DNA of 64,000 nucleotides from Cytobacillus horneckiae. Lineage in GTDB: Bacteria > Bacillota > Bacilli > Bacillales > Cytobacillaceae. Both the position numbers and the translations under genes were made by a program. Of the stretch, positions 1-8,965 are shown one piece after another. The first letter of the stretch is position 1. Every line of letters begins with the position of its first letter. A model generated the notes under the pieces. That model was not told the origin of the DNA, did not search any database, and was given only the letters and a program-made list of their open reading frames with translations. Location: assembly GCF_002835735.1 (NCBI RefSeq), contig NZ_PISD01000007.1:1-64000 (forward strand). The letters run 5' to 3'.

Positions 1-108
1 TGTACTCGTTGCTTACTTTGTTAATTTAATTAACCCATCCAAGCACTTATTGAATAATTTCATAAGATATAGTAATTCCAATCAGCCAATACATTCATTC
101 ATCTCTAG

Positions 109-135
109 AAGAGCCTCCGAATAGGCTCTTTTTTT
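109..135 (+). terminator. Hairpin terminator in first repeat unit
   Basis: An 8-bp stem AAGAGCCT/AGGCTCTT with a 6-nt loop runs into seven or more T residues on the plus strand. It would end transcription entering from the left edge of the window. Confidence 0.7.
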
Positions 136-211
136 GTTATTTGTCCAAGCACTTATGAATATATTTCATAATATATATAGACTTCTAAATAAAAATTTCC
201 TCCCATAGGTT

Positions 212-234
212 GAGCCCCTCGATGGGCTCTTTTG
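212..234. terminator. Hairpin terminator in second repeat unit
   Basis: Stem GAGCCC/GGGCTC with a CCTCGA-type loop is followed by TTTT on the plus strand. It lies immediately downstream of the stop codon of the minus-strand methyltransferase remnant, so it may serve either strand. Confidence 0.55.
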
Positions 235-235
235 T

Positions 236-1233
236 TTATAAACAGATCAACTGCAACTGGCCGTTTTCATCCATGACTAACTCCGTTGCATAATCCTCAT
301 TTAAAACGACTTCAAAAATGGATTCGAGAATTTGGAAGACTATTCTATTTCCTGCCTGGTGATACAACGTACCATTTAAGCATCCTTTTTTGATGGATGG
401 GCTTTTATAGCTGCATCAAAATCCGAATCATCAAAACCCATTAACCTCCAGCACTAACGCTCTGTGAGGTATCTCCACCGCTGATTATCAACTTTAATCA
501 CTCCACTATTCGGGCAACGCATTTGCTTTGTAGTGATCGTATTGACGTATTCCCTTACTTCTTCTAACATTCGACCGCCAAAAGTACCTTCCAGCGTTGG
601 TTGATCTGGTAGCCTTCGAATCATACTTGGCTGTTTAATTATGTATTTTTCATCTACTTCTAGCTCTAAAAAATCAGATATTTGACGCATAGGGCTTTTT
701 CGTAACCTATTAAAATCGAAAATCTTGTCACCTAACAATGAAACTGTGAAAATCCCTTCTCTTGCTTGCGGTATTCCAAAATCACAAGCGTCCAACACTT
801 GATATGAGTTTGTATATCCCAACGCTTCCATATCTGATAAGTAGTGATTAAAAGCTGATACCATTTTCTTTGATAAAGCGTTCTTGACGTTTTCCCAAAT
901 CACAACTTTCGGCTTCAACACACCAAGACTTTCAATAATCTTTATAGTTTCAAAAAGGAGCGAGCTTCGAGTTCCATCTTCCATGTTTCCACCATATTGC
1001 TTGCCAGCAATCGAAAAGTCTTGGCAAGGTGAACCGTGTACAAGAATATCTGGTTGTAAATTATAGCAAACAACACTTTCTGGCTTATAGCGATTATCAA
1101 ACATAGCGTTATATGTTCTTACTGCCTTTGCATTCCACTCAACATAATCGATTGATTTATGATCTACACCAAGGTTGATTAGTGCTTTTCGGGGGGCTCC
1201 AATGCCACCGAACAATTCGAGTATCTTTATCAC
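236..1233 (-). pseudogene. C5-cytosine DNA methyltransferase, broken twice near the C-terminus
   Basis: The first 259 codons encode a phage-type DNA (cytosine-5) methyltransferase: motif I FGGIGAP (residues 8-14), catalytic Pro-Cys in GSPCQDFS (Cys70), ENV at 114-116 and QAREG at 156-160. A TAG at 454-456 then interrupts the frame within RYLTER/CWRLMGF, where the family normally has RECxRLMGF. Beyond it the frame is broken again in a T6 run (386-391 on the plus strand; seven would be needed). Correcting both restores an LYHQAGNRIVFQ motif X and a stop at 236-238. The catalytic core is thus intact but the C-terminal part needed to complete the SAM/fold region is cut off. No restriction nuclease is next to it, so it was probably a solitary phage methyltransferase. 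The two lesions are read directly; loss of activity is inferred. Confidence 0.85.
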
Positions 1234-1338
1234 TGGGCTGACCCCTTTCTAGTAAATTTAATATTCTTTCAAAACCAATTCCTAGATCAAAAATTATGGT
1301 ATAATTTTCTAAGACTACATAGAAATGAGGTTTTGTAT

Positions 1339-1443
1339 ATGCCAGAAATTAAATGGGGATCCCCATTGAGTTTAGCTTGTTTAGGTGTATTCTTAGGTGG
1401 ACTAGGAATCTTTTTTTACGCAATATGGAGTACTTTTTTGTAA
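1339..1443 (+). CDS. Small single-span membrane protein, 34 aa
   Basis: ATG with an upstream GAGG gives a 34-residue protein starting MPEIKWGSP, followed by one hydrophobic segment of about 22 residues (roughly 10-32) ending in AIWSTFL. A TATAAT-like box lies about 40 bp upstream and a strong hairpin terminator begins at its stop codon, so it looks like a complete single-gene transcription unit. It is the only plus-strand gene within the prophage remnant other than the integrase. The family is not recognised. It could be a phage small membrane protein or a toxin-like peptide; no antitoxin RNA was identified. Confidence 0.55.
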   Translation: MPEIKWGSPLSLACLGVFLGGLGIFFYAIWSTFL

Positions 1444-1467
1444 ACAGACTATTTTAGTCTGTTTTTT
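1443..1467 (+). terminator. Terminator of the small membrane gene
   Basis: Perfect 8-bp stem AACAGACT/AGTCTGTT with a 5-nt loop, followed by a T run. The stem starts at the last base of the stop codon. Confidence 0.8.
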
Positions 1468-1501
1468 CATTAAATAAATTGGAAACATAATAAAAATCCA
1501 G

Positions 1502-1609
1502 TTAAGTAAGCCTCTTCCTACCATCCTTAAGCCTCCTATTCAAATCATGTGTTTGCAAAGGCTCATATAAGTAAACGGGTTGCCCCTCTTCCTTTCGAAA
1601 GAGAAGCAT
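1502..1609 (-). CDS. Possible 35-aa peptide in phage remnant
   Basis: The ATG follows the TGA of the preceding 49-aa ORF directly (TGAATG) and encodes a basic 35-residue peptide (MLLFRKEEGQ..., ending RKRLT). No SD of its own is clear, so it would depend on coupling. It may just be the out-of-frame tail of a decayed phage gene; no family is recognised. Confidence 0.25.
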   Translation of the reverse strand: MLLFRKEEGQPVYLYEPLQTHDLNRRLKDGRKRLT

Positions 1610-1759
1610 TCATATATTTAGAAGAGAAATGGTACCCGGCATTTTCAATAATTCATCCGCATGCGGCAACTCATCGCTCAATACATGAAACATAAGGACC
1701 TCTTCCTTATCATCCTTTTGCATTTTCTTGAATAGAACGTTTAGTTTAATGTTTGTCAT
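1610..1759 (-). CDS. Small phage protein, 49 aa, probably a truncated remnant
   Basis: Starts with an ATG preceded by GGAGCT at good spacing. The product begins MTNIKLNVLFKKM and contains an HVLSDELPHADELLKMPG segment. It resembles the N-terminus of longer phage/ICE hypothetical proteins known to the reader of this family only from memory, so this is probably a 3'-truncated copy. It sits in the same minus-strand string as the MazG-like gene. Function unknown. Confidence 0.45.
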   Translation of the reverse strand: MTNIKLNVLFKKMQKDDKEEVLMFHVLSDELPHADELLKMPGTISLLNI

Positions 1760-1833
1760 TTTATTAGCTCCTTTAAAATAGATTAGTAGGTTTTAAGGAA
1801 AATACAGCCTAATACAAGCGTTATGCATTCAAT

Positions 1834-2077
1834 TTAGACTTGAATGTATTGGTTGATGCTTTCTATGTCTCTTACAAGCTCTATTAACGTGAGAGCATTA
1901 GATTGTTTTATTTTCATCTGAACAAGCTTTTTCATTGCCTGTTCGACTGTTGGGAAATATCCTAATGTTTTTAAACAGAGCTTTTCCTTTATTGTCTTCT
2001 TTGCCTGTGTATTCCTTGATTACAAAGCACTTATCATCTAATTCAAGGTAAAGGTTATCTTCAATTTGCACTTTCAT
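1834..2077 (-). pseudogene. Small phage hypothetical protein, frameshifted
   Basis: The ATG overlaps the native stop of the MazG-like gene (TAATG). It reads MKVQIEDNLYLEL... for about 36 codons, then loses frame in an A5 run (T5 at 1968-1972 on the plus strand). With four A residues the frame continues through GYFPTVEQAMKKLVQMKIK and a LTLIELVRDI segment to a stop at 1834, giving an 80-residue helical phage protein. The arrangement shows it was once translationally coupled to the upstream gene. Confidence 0.65.
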
Positions 2078-2372
2078 TAGTAAGCCTTGCCCCCGTGTTT
2101 GTAAGAACGTTTTTTTATTAATTTCCATCTTTTCAGTGATAGCTTTTTCAAGGTCAATATTTCTGGAGCCGCATAGATCACCAACTCGTATAACGATATC
2201 TGCAAGTTCTTCAATGAAATTTTCATTGTCACCTTTACTATCTGCTTCAAGTGCCTCACTAACTTCACTATGGATGAGAGCTAACAATGTACCTGTTTCC
2301 CTTGGCTCACCATGCCATCCATTTGATTTTGCTATTTGATATGCTTCCGTACACATTTGATTGATTTTTCAT
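2077..2372 (-). pseudogene. MazG-like nucleotide pyrophosphohydrolase of phage type, two frameshifts
   Basis: The protein carries the MazG-type acidic helix pattern (HSEVSEALEADSKG, then EELADIVIRVGD), typical of small phage NTP pyrophosphohydrolases that hydrolyse nucleotides and bind Mg2+ through these Glu/Asp residues. The only good SD (AGGAGAT) precedes an ATG at 2372 that is out of frame with the rest by one base in an A5 run (2365-2369); four A would give MKINQMCTEAYQ. Near the end an A7 run (2110-2116) throws the frame into the next gene; six A restore the ending KKRSYKHGGKAY and a TAATG junction. As given, a 152-residue fusion starting at 2356 would be read. The fold is probably still encoded, but initiation and termination are both damaged. 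Confidence 0.75.
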
Positions 2373-2419
2373 TTTCTTATCTCCTGGAGTTTCTTTAATT
2401 TATCTAATAAGTAATCATG

Positions 2420-2671
2420 CTACCGTTCTAAATTCTTATGATGTAATTTAAAATCCTCAAATTGCTGAACCATAGCTTTCCTACGTTTAGCCTTTTCTTT
2501 CTCACGCTGATATTGTGTATTTACAATAGAAAGCTGATTCTTTTGAGAGTTAATCTTTTTACCTTGTGCAAGGTACATTTTTTCGATTTTCTCAACAACA
2601 ATTTCTAATTTCTTGGTAGACACCGACTTTTGATTTTGGATAATGTTTTTCAGCTCATCAATGCCGTTCAT
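2420..2671 (-). CDS. Coiled-coil phage-type hypothetical protein, 83 aa
   Basis: An intact ORF with SD AAGGGGACAAG before its ATG encodes an 83-residue, very Lys/Gln/Glu-rich and almost fully helical protein. Heptad-like spacing of Leu/Ile/Val suggests a coiled coil between about residues 20 and 65. It lies between two phage-like genes on the same strand. No family is recognised; a structural or regulatory small phage protein is likely. Confidence 0.45.
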   Translation of the reverse strand: MNGIDELKNIIQNQKSVSTKKLEIVVEKIEKMYLAQGKKINSQKNQLSIVNTQYQREKEKAKRRKAMVQQFEDFKLHHKNLER

Positions 2672-2686
2672 ATTCTTGTCCCCTTT

Positions 2687-2863
2687 TTAGAACCAACCAT
2701 TTTCACTTTTTTCTACATCAATTTTGCTAAACAATGCGAGTACTAATTCATATTCCAATTCAGAGTAAGGTAAGTTATCTAAGGGAACACCTAGCTCCGA
2801 CTCTCTGACTCCAAGCTTCCTCAAATTCTCTAATACAAATCTGAACACATTCCAACTTTTCAA
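2687..2863 (-). CDS. Small phage-related protein, about 53-58 aa
   Basis: Open frame ending FSKIDVEKSENGWF. Its body (FVLENLRKLGV..., then NLPYSELEYELVLALF) resembles small phage/ICE proteins that end in a conserved NxWF. Possible starts are TTG at 2863 or GTG at 2848; neither has a clear SD, so the 5' end may be lost. The stop lies 16 bp before the ATG of the downstream coiled-coil gene. Confidence 0.45.
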   Translation of the reverse strand: MKSWNVFRFVLENLRKLGVRESELGVPLDNLPYSELEYELVLALFSKIDVEKSENGWF

Positions 2864-2896
2864 AAAGCTTCATATGAATATGGATATATATATTGG

Positions 2897-3465
2897 ATAT
2901 TTTTCAGAGTACTAATTGAAACAGGAATGAGAAAAGGTGAGGCAGCTGCTCTTCAGTGGACTGATGTAGACATAAGGGAAAAAAATTGATATAAATAGAT
3001 CCTTAGAATTTAAAGAGGCTTCAATTAATAAAGATCAAATATTCAGTAATGTTAAACCCACCATTTCAAGAGAAGAATTTCTATTAGTCAATCACTTGCA
3101 AACGATTTAGCATTTCACAAGAAGTATCAAAATCAAAATAAAACTGCTCTTAACGAAGACTATCAGTTCGATCTTAAATTAGTTATATGTCGTCATGATG
3201 GTAACTACATGCCTAAATCTAGTTTGTTTATTTCTTTTTCTCGTATTTTAAGAAAAGCAAACCTGCCTTCTCTTCCAATCCATTCATTACGTCATACACA
3301 TGCTGTGTTGCTTTTGGAAGCAGGTGCAGATATGAAATATGTACAAGAACGCTTAGGACATGGAAGTTGCAAATCACTGCAGACGTATATTCTCATATTA
3401 GTAAAAAAATTGATCTAGTTAGAATAAGCAAATTCGAGGAGCATATGAACAATATCCTCGTATAA
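2897..3465 (+). pseudogene. Tyrosine recombinase (integrase) remnant
   Basis: The C-terminal catalytic part of a phage/ICE tyrosine integrase can be followed in three frames: ETGMRKGEAAALQWTDVD (first catalytic Arg box), then HSLRHTHAVLLLEAGAD (HxxR box) and VQERLGHGS, then ADVYSHISKK with the expected Tyr. At least three single-base frame changes occur: in the A7 run at 2979-2985, near 3070, and in the TT near 3366. The N-terminal core-binding domain is missing. This marks the edge of a former integrated element next to the 3' end of glnA; it cannot encode an active recombinase as given. Confidence 0.8.
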
Positions 3466-3539
3466 TTTTTGTGAAATTTTTCAGGGCGATTTCGGGGCAA
3501 ACCGATTCAACCCTTATTCCCACTGTTAATGCCCACAAT

Positions 3540-3571
3540 AAAAAAAACCTCAACACCAATGGTGTCAAGGG
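3540..3571 (-). terminator. glnA terminator
   Basis: On the minus strand an imperfect 10-bp stem (CCTTGACACC/GGTGTTGAGG) with an ATT loop is followed by a long T run. It lies 9 bp beyond the glnA stop codon. Confidence 0.75.
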
Positions 3572-3579
3572 TATAATCA

Positions 3580-4914
3580 TTAATACATTTGCAAGTATTG
3601 CTCGCGCTCCCAAGGATGAACTTGCGTGCGGAACATATCCCACTCAATTTCTTTTGCTTCGATGAAGTGTTCGATAATGTGCTCTCCTAGAGCAGATACC
3701 ATTACTTCATCGGCTTTTAGTAACTCTAGTGCAGAGTATAATGTTGCTGGAAGATCTTTAATGCCTTCAGCTTCGCGCTCTTCTTTGCTCATTACATAGA
3801 TGTTGCGGTCAACTGGTGCTGGTGGAGTCAGGTTGTTCTTGATGCCATTTAAACCAGCTTTTAGTAATACAGCCATTGCAAGATAAGGGTTTGCAGCTGG
3901 GTCTACGCTACGCACTTCTACACGTGTGCTTACTCCGCGGGAAGCAGGAATACGAATAAGTGGCGAGCGGTTTCTAGCAGACCATGCTACATAGCAAGGC
4001 GCCTCATAGCCAGGTACTAAACGCTTAAATGAGTTTACAGTCGGGTTTGTGACCGCTGTGAAGCTTGGCGCGTGCTTAATGATTCCTGCAATGAAATTGC
4101 GGGCAACATCGCTTAGCTCAAGGTCAGCTTTTTGATCGTAGAATGCATTAACGCCATCTTTAAATAGTGATACGTTACAGTGCATTCCTGATCCGTTCAC
4201 ACCGAATAATGGCTTTGGCATGAATGTTGCGTGTAAACCATGCTTGCGTGCAATTGTTTTTACTACTAGCTTAAATGTTTGGATTTGGTCACATGCAGTC
4301 AATGCATCTGCATATTTAAAGTCGATTTCATGTTGTCCTGGAGCTACCTCATGGTGAGATGCTTCGATTTCAAAGCCCATTTCTTCAAGCTCAAGAACGA
4401 TGTCACGACGGCAGTTTTCACCTAAGTCAGTAGGCGCTAAATCGAAATATCCGCCATTATCATTTAATTCAAGTGTAGGATCACCTTGTTGATCAAGTTT
4501 GAATAAGAAGAATTCTGGCTCAGGTCCTAAATTGAAGTTAGTGAAGCCTAAGTCTTCCATCTCTTTCAAGATTCTTCTTAAGTTATTGCGAGGGTCGCCA
4601 TCGAATGGTGTTCCATCTGGAGAATAGATGTCACAAATTAAACGTGCAACCTTACCTTTTTCAGCAGTCCACGGGAATACTACCCATGTATCTAAATCAG
4701 GGTATAGGTACATATCAGACTCTTCAATACGAACAAATCCTTCGATAGAAGATCCGTCAAACATCATTTTATTATCCAAAGCTTTTTCGAGCTGGCTAAT
4801 TGGAATTTCAACGTTTTTGATCGTTCCTAAAATGTCAGTAAACTGTAATCTAATAAATTTTACGTTTTCTTCTTCGGCAATGCGTCTAATATCATCTTTT
4901 GTAAATTTCGCCAC
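3580..4914 (-). CDS. glnA: Glutamine synthetase, type I
   Basis: Cytoplasmic ATP-dependent ligase making glutamine from glutamate and ammonia, forming a dodecamer. The 444-residue length equals that of B. subtilis GlnA. Visible family blocks include [13 protein letters not shown], the GPEPEFF metal-binding stretch, [10 protein letters not shown] and the [16 protein letters not shown] active-site region. I choose the GTG at 4914 because AAAGGAGG sits 8 bp upstream; an ATG 8 codons earlier overlaps this SD. It is the second gene of the glnRA operon, 41 bp after glnR, and in Bacillus the feedback-inhibited enzyme also controls GlnR and TnrA activity. Followed by a terminator and the integrase remnant. 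Confidence 0.97.
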   Translation of the reverse strand: MAKFTKDDIRRIAEEENVKFIRLQFTDILGTIKNVEIPISQLEKALDNKMMFDGSSIEGFVRIEESDMYLYPDLDTWVVFPWTAEKGKVARLICDIYSPDGTPFDGDPRNNLRRILKEMEDLGFTNFNLGPEPEFFLFKLDQQGDPTLELNDNGGYFDLAPTDLGENCRRDIVLELEEMGFEIEASHHEVAPGQHEIDFKYADALTACDQIQTFKLVVKTIARKHGLHATFMPKPLFGVNGSGMHCNVSLFKDGVNAFYDQKADLELSDVARNFIAGIIKHAPSFTAVTNPTVNSFKRLVPGYEAPCYVAWSARNRSPLIRIPASRGVSTRVEVRSVDPAANPYLAMAVLLKAGLNGIKNNLTPPAPVDRNIYVMSKEEREAEGIKDLPATLYSALELLKADEVMVSALGEHIIEHFIEAKEIEWDMFRTQVHPWEREQYLQMY

Positions 4915-4955
4915 CTGGTTTTCCTCCTTTAAAGTCACTACAAATATATAATTTT

Positions 4956-5363
4956 TTAATGGAAAAAGCGGGACATGTCTCCTTGTCTGAGTGATGAACG
5001 TGTAAATCTGCCAGCTTGCATAAATTCTTTGCGCAGCAGCTTTCTCAATTCTTCATCAGACAAATCTCGCCTCACCTTTTCTTCTTGCTTCTTCAAATCA
5101 TCGTCAAACACTTGCTTTTCCTTCACAGTGAATAGTTGTTTAATCCCCGCCATATTGACACCTTGATCAATTAAATCTTTAATTTCTAATAGTTTATCAA
5201 TATCATTTAGGGAATAGAGTCTTCTATTCGTGTCTGTTCTTGCCGGAGTAATCAATTGGTGTTCTTCATAATAGCGTATTTGACGAGCGGTAAGCTCTGT
5301 AAGCTGCATGACTATTCCAATTGGAAAGAGCGGCATGGAGCGTCGTATCTCACTTCCAGTCAA
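4956..5363 (-). CDS. glnR: MerR-family repressor of nitrogen genes GlnR
   Basis: A 135-residue MerR-type regulator. The DNA-binding winged helix ([25 protein letters not shown]...) occupies roughly residues 9-80 and the Gln-synthetase-sensing tail ends in [10 protein letters not shown], matching the B. subtilis C-terminus. I choose TTG at 5363: GGAGG sits 8 bp upstream and the resulting length is the family length. The GTG 6 codons earlier overlaps the SD. It represses its own operon in nitrogen excess; two GlnR boxes lie in its promoter. Confidence 0.95.
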   Translation of the reverse strand: MTGSEIRRSMPLFPIGIVMQLTELTARQIRYYEEHQLITPARTDTNRRLYSLNDIDKLLEIKDLIDQGVNMAGIKQLFTVKEKQVFDDDLKKQEEKVRRDLSDEELRKLLRKEFMQAGRFTRSSLRQGDMSRFFH

Positions 5364-5402
5364 CCATCTCTCCTCCTTCACAATGTTTATCTTATATTTT
5401 TT

Positions 5403-5453
5403 ATTATATGCAATGTTAGATTATCTGTCAATACAATGTTATATTTTATCACA
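5403..5453 (-). promoter_or_regulatory. glnRA promoter with two GlnR/TnrA boxes
   Basis: On the minus strand TTGACA (5426-5431) and TATAAT (5403-5408) are separated by exactly 17 bp. A box TGTTA-N7-TCACA at 5437-5453 matches the GlnR/TnrA consensus TGTNA-N7-TNACA fully. A second, TGTTA-N7-TGTCA at 5414-5430, has one mismatch and overlaps the -35. This two-operator layout parallels the B. subtilis glnRA control region. Confidence 0.85.
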
Positions 5454-5495
5454 TGAAAATTTATCGAATTTTTCAATCTTTTGTCCTATTTATCA

Positions 5496-5525
5496 AAAAA
5501 GACAGCTAGAGTCATAGCTGCCTTA
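5496..5525 (-). terminator. ynbB terminator
   Basis: On the minus strand the stem GGCAGCTA/TAGCTGTC (one G-U pair) is followed by TTTTTT, 8 bp beyond the ynbB stop. Confidence 0.7.
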
Positions 5526-5532
5526 TTTTAAA

Positions 5533-6804
5533 TCATTTAAACGCAATTAATTGTTTTTCCAGCATGCGGTTTAATGCGGTGCAAATTGCGATTTTCACAT
5601 GCGAATAGGTGAGCCCTCCTTGAACATAGGCAACATAAGGTGGTCTGATTGGTCCGTCTGCGGTAAGTTCAATGCTTGCCCCTTGGATAAATGTTCCCGC
5701 TGCCATAATCACATCGTTTTCATAACCAGGCATATAGCTTGCATACGGAGTGACATGAGAATTGATTGGTGAAGCATATTGGATCGCTTGGCAAAAAGCA
5801 ATCATTTTCTCGGCATCATTAAATTGTACTGCTTGGATTAAATCTGTTCTCGTATCATTCCATTTCGGATTAGAATTCATGCCGAAGTATTCAAGCATAG
5901 CTGCCGTAAAGACTGCTCCCTTTAACGCTTGTCCAACTACATGCGGAGCAAGGAAGAAGCCTTGGTACATTTCCTGAAGGCTATAGAGTGAAGCACCTGC
6001 TTCTGCGCCAATCCCAGGTGAAGTCATTCTATATGAACATGACTCCACATATGGTTTTTTTCCAACAATATAGCCTCCCGTTTTGGCAATACCGCCTCCA
6101 GGGTTCTTAATTAACGATCCTGCCATTAAATCCGCACCAACATGGCACGGTTCAAGGTCTTCAACAAATTCTCCGTAGCAATTGTCCACAAAAACAACAA
6201 TCTCTGGATTGATTGCTTTTACGAATTGGATCATTTCTTTAATCTGGGCAATAGTAAATGAAGGCCTTGTGGCATACCCTTTCGACCGTTGAATGCCAAT
6301 CATTTTCGTTTGCTGCCCAATCATATTTTTAACAGCGTTATAATCAATTGAGCCATCGCTCAACAAATCGACGTTATTATAGGAAATGCCGAAATCCTTC
6401 AGTGAACCTGTACCTTCTCCCCTTATACCGACGATTTCCTCAAGCGTATCATAAGGTTTGCCTGTCATATACAATAACTCATCTCCTGGACGAAGGATTC
6501 CAAATAAGGCGATGGATATGGCATGCGTACCAGAGATAATTTGCGGGCGAACGAGCCCTGCCTCGCCGCCAAAAACTTCTGCATAAACACTTTCAAGCGT
6601 ATCTCGCCCAATATCATCGTAGCCATAACCAGTAGAAGGAATGAAATGCGAGTCGCTCACTTTATGATTTTGAAAGCTCGTGAGCACTCTAAATTGATTA
6701 TGGTCCATCTGTTTTTCTATTTTATGCAACACATTTGCTATTTTATTTTCGACTTCTTCTATTATAGGAATTAACTTTTCCCCATTTGATAATTGTTGAA
6801 ACAT
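5533..6804 (-). CDS. ynbB: PLP-dependent enzyme of the YnbB / aluminium-resistance (methionine gamma-lyase-like) family
   Basis: A 423-residue fold-type I pyridoxal-phosphate protein. A GSLIKNPGGG segment (about residues 231-240) carries the likely Schiff-base lysine, preceded by the VFVDNCYGEF strand with the PLP-binding Asp. In Bacillus this gene regularly lies between hflX and glnR, as here. Family members are annotated as aluminium resistance protein or cystathionine beta-/methionine gamma-lyase-like, but the true substrate is not established. AAAGGTG precedes the ATG. hflX ends 20 bp upstream, so the two are probably co-transcribed. Confidence 0.9.
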   Translation of the reverse strand: MFQQLSNGEKLIPIIEEVENKIANVLHKIEKQMDHNQFRVLTSFQNHKVSDSHFIPSTGYGYDDIGRDTLESVYAEVFGGEAGLVRPQIISGTHAISIALFGILRPGDELLYMTGKPYDTLEEIVGIRGEGTGSLKDFGISYNNVDLLSDGSIDYNAVKNMIGQQTKMIGIQRSKGYATRPSFTIAQIKEMIQFVKAINPEIVVFVDNCYGEFVEDLEPCHVGADLMAGSLIKNPGGGIAKTGGYIVGKKPYVESCSYRMTSPGIGAEAGASLYSLQEMYQGFFLAPHVVGQALKGAVFTAAMLEYFGMNSNPKWNDTRTDLIQAVQFNDAEKMIAFCQAIQYASPINSHVTPYASYMPGYENDVIMAAGTFIQGASIELTADGPIRPPYVAYVQGGLTYSHVKIAICTALNRMLEKQLIAFK

Positions 6805-6824
6805 AGATGTGACACCTTTTCTTT

Positions 6825-8081
6825 CTAAATAGTATATTTTTGCAGTCTACCTGCCAATTGATGATCAAGGAAAGCATAGCCGCGGCATGTATACTTTTCC
6901 GATTCTTCATTAAAATGAAGTTCATGGAGAATGGTTTCATTTTTAAGCAAGGACAAGAGTTTTCCTTCTGAAGCCGGAATTTCCACATGATAGGCATCCA
7001 TTAATCGGATAATTACTTGCTCAAGCTCCAGTTTTAAATTCATGCGATCATCAGAATTCAGCGCACTTATTTGCACTGTTTCTTTTCCGCTCGTAGGCAC
7101 AAAATCTTGATGCATAATTTCCTTCTTATTATAAACGATGATTTGTGGAATGTGTTCGTTTTCCAACTCTTCTATTAATTGCTGTACTGTTTGTTCATGC
7201 TGATAATAATCAGGATTGGACATATCCACCATATGTAAAATAAGATCCGCCTCTTTCACCTCTTCAAGAGTTGACCGGAATGCAGCAATTAACGTTGTGG
7301 GCAGGTCCTGGATAAATCCGACGGTATCTGTTAACAATGCCGTATACCCGCTCGGTAAAATACATTTTCTTGTCATTGGATCCAGTGTGGCAAAGAGCTG
7401 ATTTTCTTCATATGAATCCGCTTCTGTTAGTCTGTTAAACAAGGTCGATTTTCCCGCATTTGTATATCCTACGAGTGCAATTTGGAATGCCTTGTTTTTC
7501 TTTCTTCTTTCCCGGTACCTATCGCGATGCTGCACAATCGCGGAAAGCTGCTTTTTAATATCATCGATTCTGCGTCGAATATGACGACGATCTGATTCAA
7601 GTTTTGTTTCTCCTGGTCCACGTGTTCCAATTCCACCACCTAAGCGGGATAATTGTGTTCCCTGTCCTAAAAGGCGCGGAAGAAGATATTGAAGCTGCGC
7701 AAGTTCAACTTGCAGCTTTCCTTCTTTAGAGCGGGCTCTTTGCGCAAAAATATCTAATATCAGCTGTGTACGGTCAATGATTCTTGCATCAATTTGGCTA
7801 GATAAATTTCTAACCTGGCTAGGTGAAAGTTCATCATTGAATACGACAAGATCCGCTTCCGTCTCTTCCTGCAGCAGAATGATTTCTTCAACCTTTCCTT
7901 TTCCTATATATGTAGATGGATGAATTCTTTCTCTTTTCTGAGTAACTGTCGCCACTACCGCACCATTTGCTGTGCTCGTAAGTGACGCGAGTTCCTCCAT
8001 TGAATATGTATAAGCTAAATCCTCTTCAGTTGTTTGGCAGCCTATAAGGATTGCCTTTTCGATTTCTTGTTTTTGCTCCAT
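6825..8081 (-). CDS. hflX: Ribosome-associated GTPase HflX
   Basis: 418 residues: an N-terminal HflX nucleotide-binding domain (about 1-180, containing the glycine-rich [13 protein letters not shown] loop), then a G domain with P-loop GYTNAGKST, the DTVGF switch II motif and a NKKE specificity motif. HflX binds and splits stalled or hibernating 70S ribosomes under stress. Together with ynbB downstream and spoVK beyond, the context is that of the B. subtilis spoVK-hflX-ynbB-glnR-glnA region. ATG at 8081 is preceded by AAGAAGGGC. Confidence 0.95.
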   Translation of the reverse strand: MEQKQEIEKAILIGCQTTEEDLAYTYSMEELASLTSTANGAVVATVTQKRERIHPSTYIGKGKVEEIILLQEETEADLVVFNDELSPSQVRNLSSQIDARIIDRTQLILDIFAQRARSKEGKLQVELAQLQYLLPRLLGQGTQLSRLGGGIGTRGPGETKLESDRRHIRRRIDDIKKQLSAIVQHRDRYRERRKKNKAFQIALVGYTNAGKSTLFNRLTEADSYEENQLFATLDPMTRKCILPSGYTALLTDTVGFIQDLPTTLIAAFRSTLEEVKEADLILHMVDMSNPDYYQHEQTVQQLIEELENEHIPQIIVYNKKEIMHQDFVPTSGKETVQISALNSDDRMNLKLELEQVIIRLMDAYHVEIPASEGKLLSLLKNETILHELHFNEESEKYTCRGYAFLDHQLAGRLQKYTI

Positions 8082-8347
8082 GAATGCCCTTCTTTCAATT
8101 CATTTCTGTCTTCATTCTATCAAAAATAGATTAGCAACTCTAATTATTATACCCATCATGAATAGAAAAACTTGGCAGCCAGTCTTTTTTGATAGACCCT
8201 TAGTATTATTGCTTACTCTACATTTGGTTAATAGCAAAAAAATAATATATTTTATTCTAACGATTGATATTGCGGATTTTCATGTTAAAATCATATTTGT
8301 TTGTGCCGATAAATTTAGATCATTTTATACAGAAGTGGAGAATTACA

Positions 8348-8965
8348 TTGGTAACTTGGGATTTTTTAAGCATGATTGGCACAATTGCCTTTGCAATCAG
8401 CGGCGCAATTGTAGCCATGGAAGAAGAATACGATATTTTAGGCATATATATTTTAGGAATCGTCACTGCGTTTGGAGGCGGAGCGATTAGAAACTTGCTG
8501 ATTGGCGTCCCCGTTTCAACTTTATGGGAGCAAGGGTTCTTTTTTCAAATCGCCCTCCTATCTATTACGGCAGTGATGATCTTTCCAAATAGATTATTAA
8601 GGCATTGGCATCGCTGGGGGAACTTTACTGATGCGATCGGATTATCCGCATTTGCTATCCAAGGAGCCCTTTATGCAACAGGTATGAATCACCCCTTAAG
8701 TGCTGTCATTGTTGCTGCGGTTCTAACTGGAAGCGGCGGAGGAATTGTCAGGGATTTGCTTGCACAGCGGAAGCCTTTAGTTTTGAGATCAGAAATTTAT
8801 GCTGTTTGGGCCATTTTTTGTGGTCTCGCTATTGGTCTAAACATATTAAGCACACCTGTGGAACTGATTCTGCTGTTTGTTATTATTACTGCTTTGCGCG
8901 TGCTCTCCTACACATTTAAATGGAGATTGCCGACGAAGCGTATTAAAGCGAATGAAAAGATGTAA
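8348..8965 (+). CDS. TRIC-like (UPF0126) membrane protein, YvgT type
   Basis: 206 residues with two tandem glycine-rich membrane domains: AFAISGAIVAMEE...GIVTAFGGGAIRN in the first half and AIQGALYATGM...GSGGGIVRD in the second. This duplicated GGGxxRD pattern is that of bacterial TRIC-type cation channels/UPF0126 (B. subtilis YvgT). Seven membrane spans are likely. I choose TTG at 8348 because GTGGAG lies 7 bp upstream and the length fits the family; a longer frame to 8264 has no SD and adds a non-homologous stretch. Inserted on the plus strand between hflX and spoVK and closed by its own terminator. Confidence 0.85.
   Translation: MVTWDFLSMIGTIAFAISGAIVAMEEEYDILGIYILGIVTAFGGGAIRNLLIGVPVSTLWEQGFFFQIALLSITAVMIFPNRLLRHWHRWGNFTDAIGLSAFAIQGALYATGMNHPLSAVIVAAVLTGSGGGIVRDLLAQRKPLVLRSEIYAVWAIFCGLAIGLNILSTPVELILLFVIITALRVLSYTFKWRLPTKRIKANEKM

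Larger units (their letters stand above)
38..236. repeat. Two diverged tandem units, each ending in a hairpin terminator
   Basis: Two units of about 100 bp lie head to tail. Each starts with TCCAAGCACTTAT (38 and 144), continues through a TTTCATAA/ATATA segment, and ends in a GC-rich hairpin with a T run. The middle parts have diverged. The block sits just beyond the 3' end of a broken methyltransferase gene. It could be a duplicated terminator region of the prophage remnant or a pair of small RNA-like units; nothing coding is seen in it. Confidence 0.55.

Noticed and set aside
1898-2356. MazG-like 152-aa fusion as a real two-domain protein
   Set aside because: Both ends read as separate phage genes with a TAATG junction once one A is removed, so the fusion is a frameshift product.
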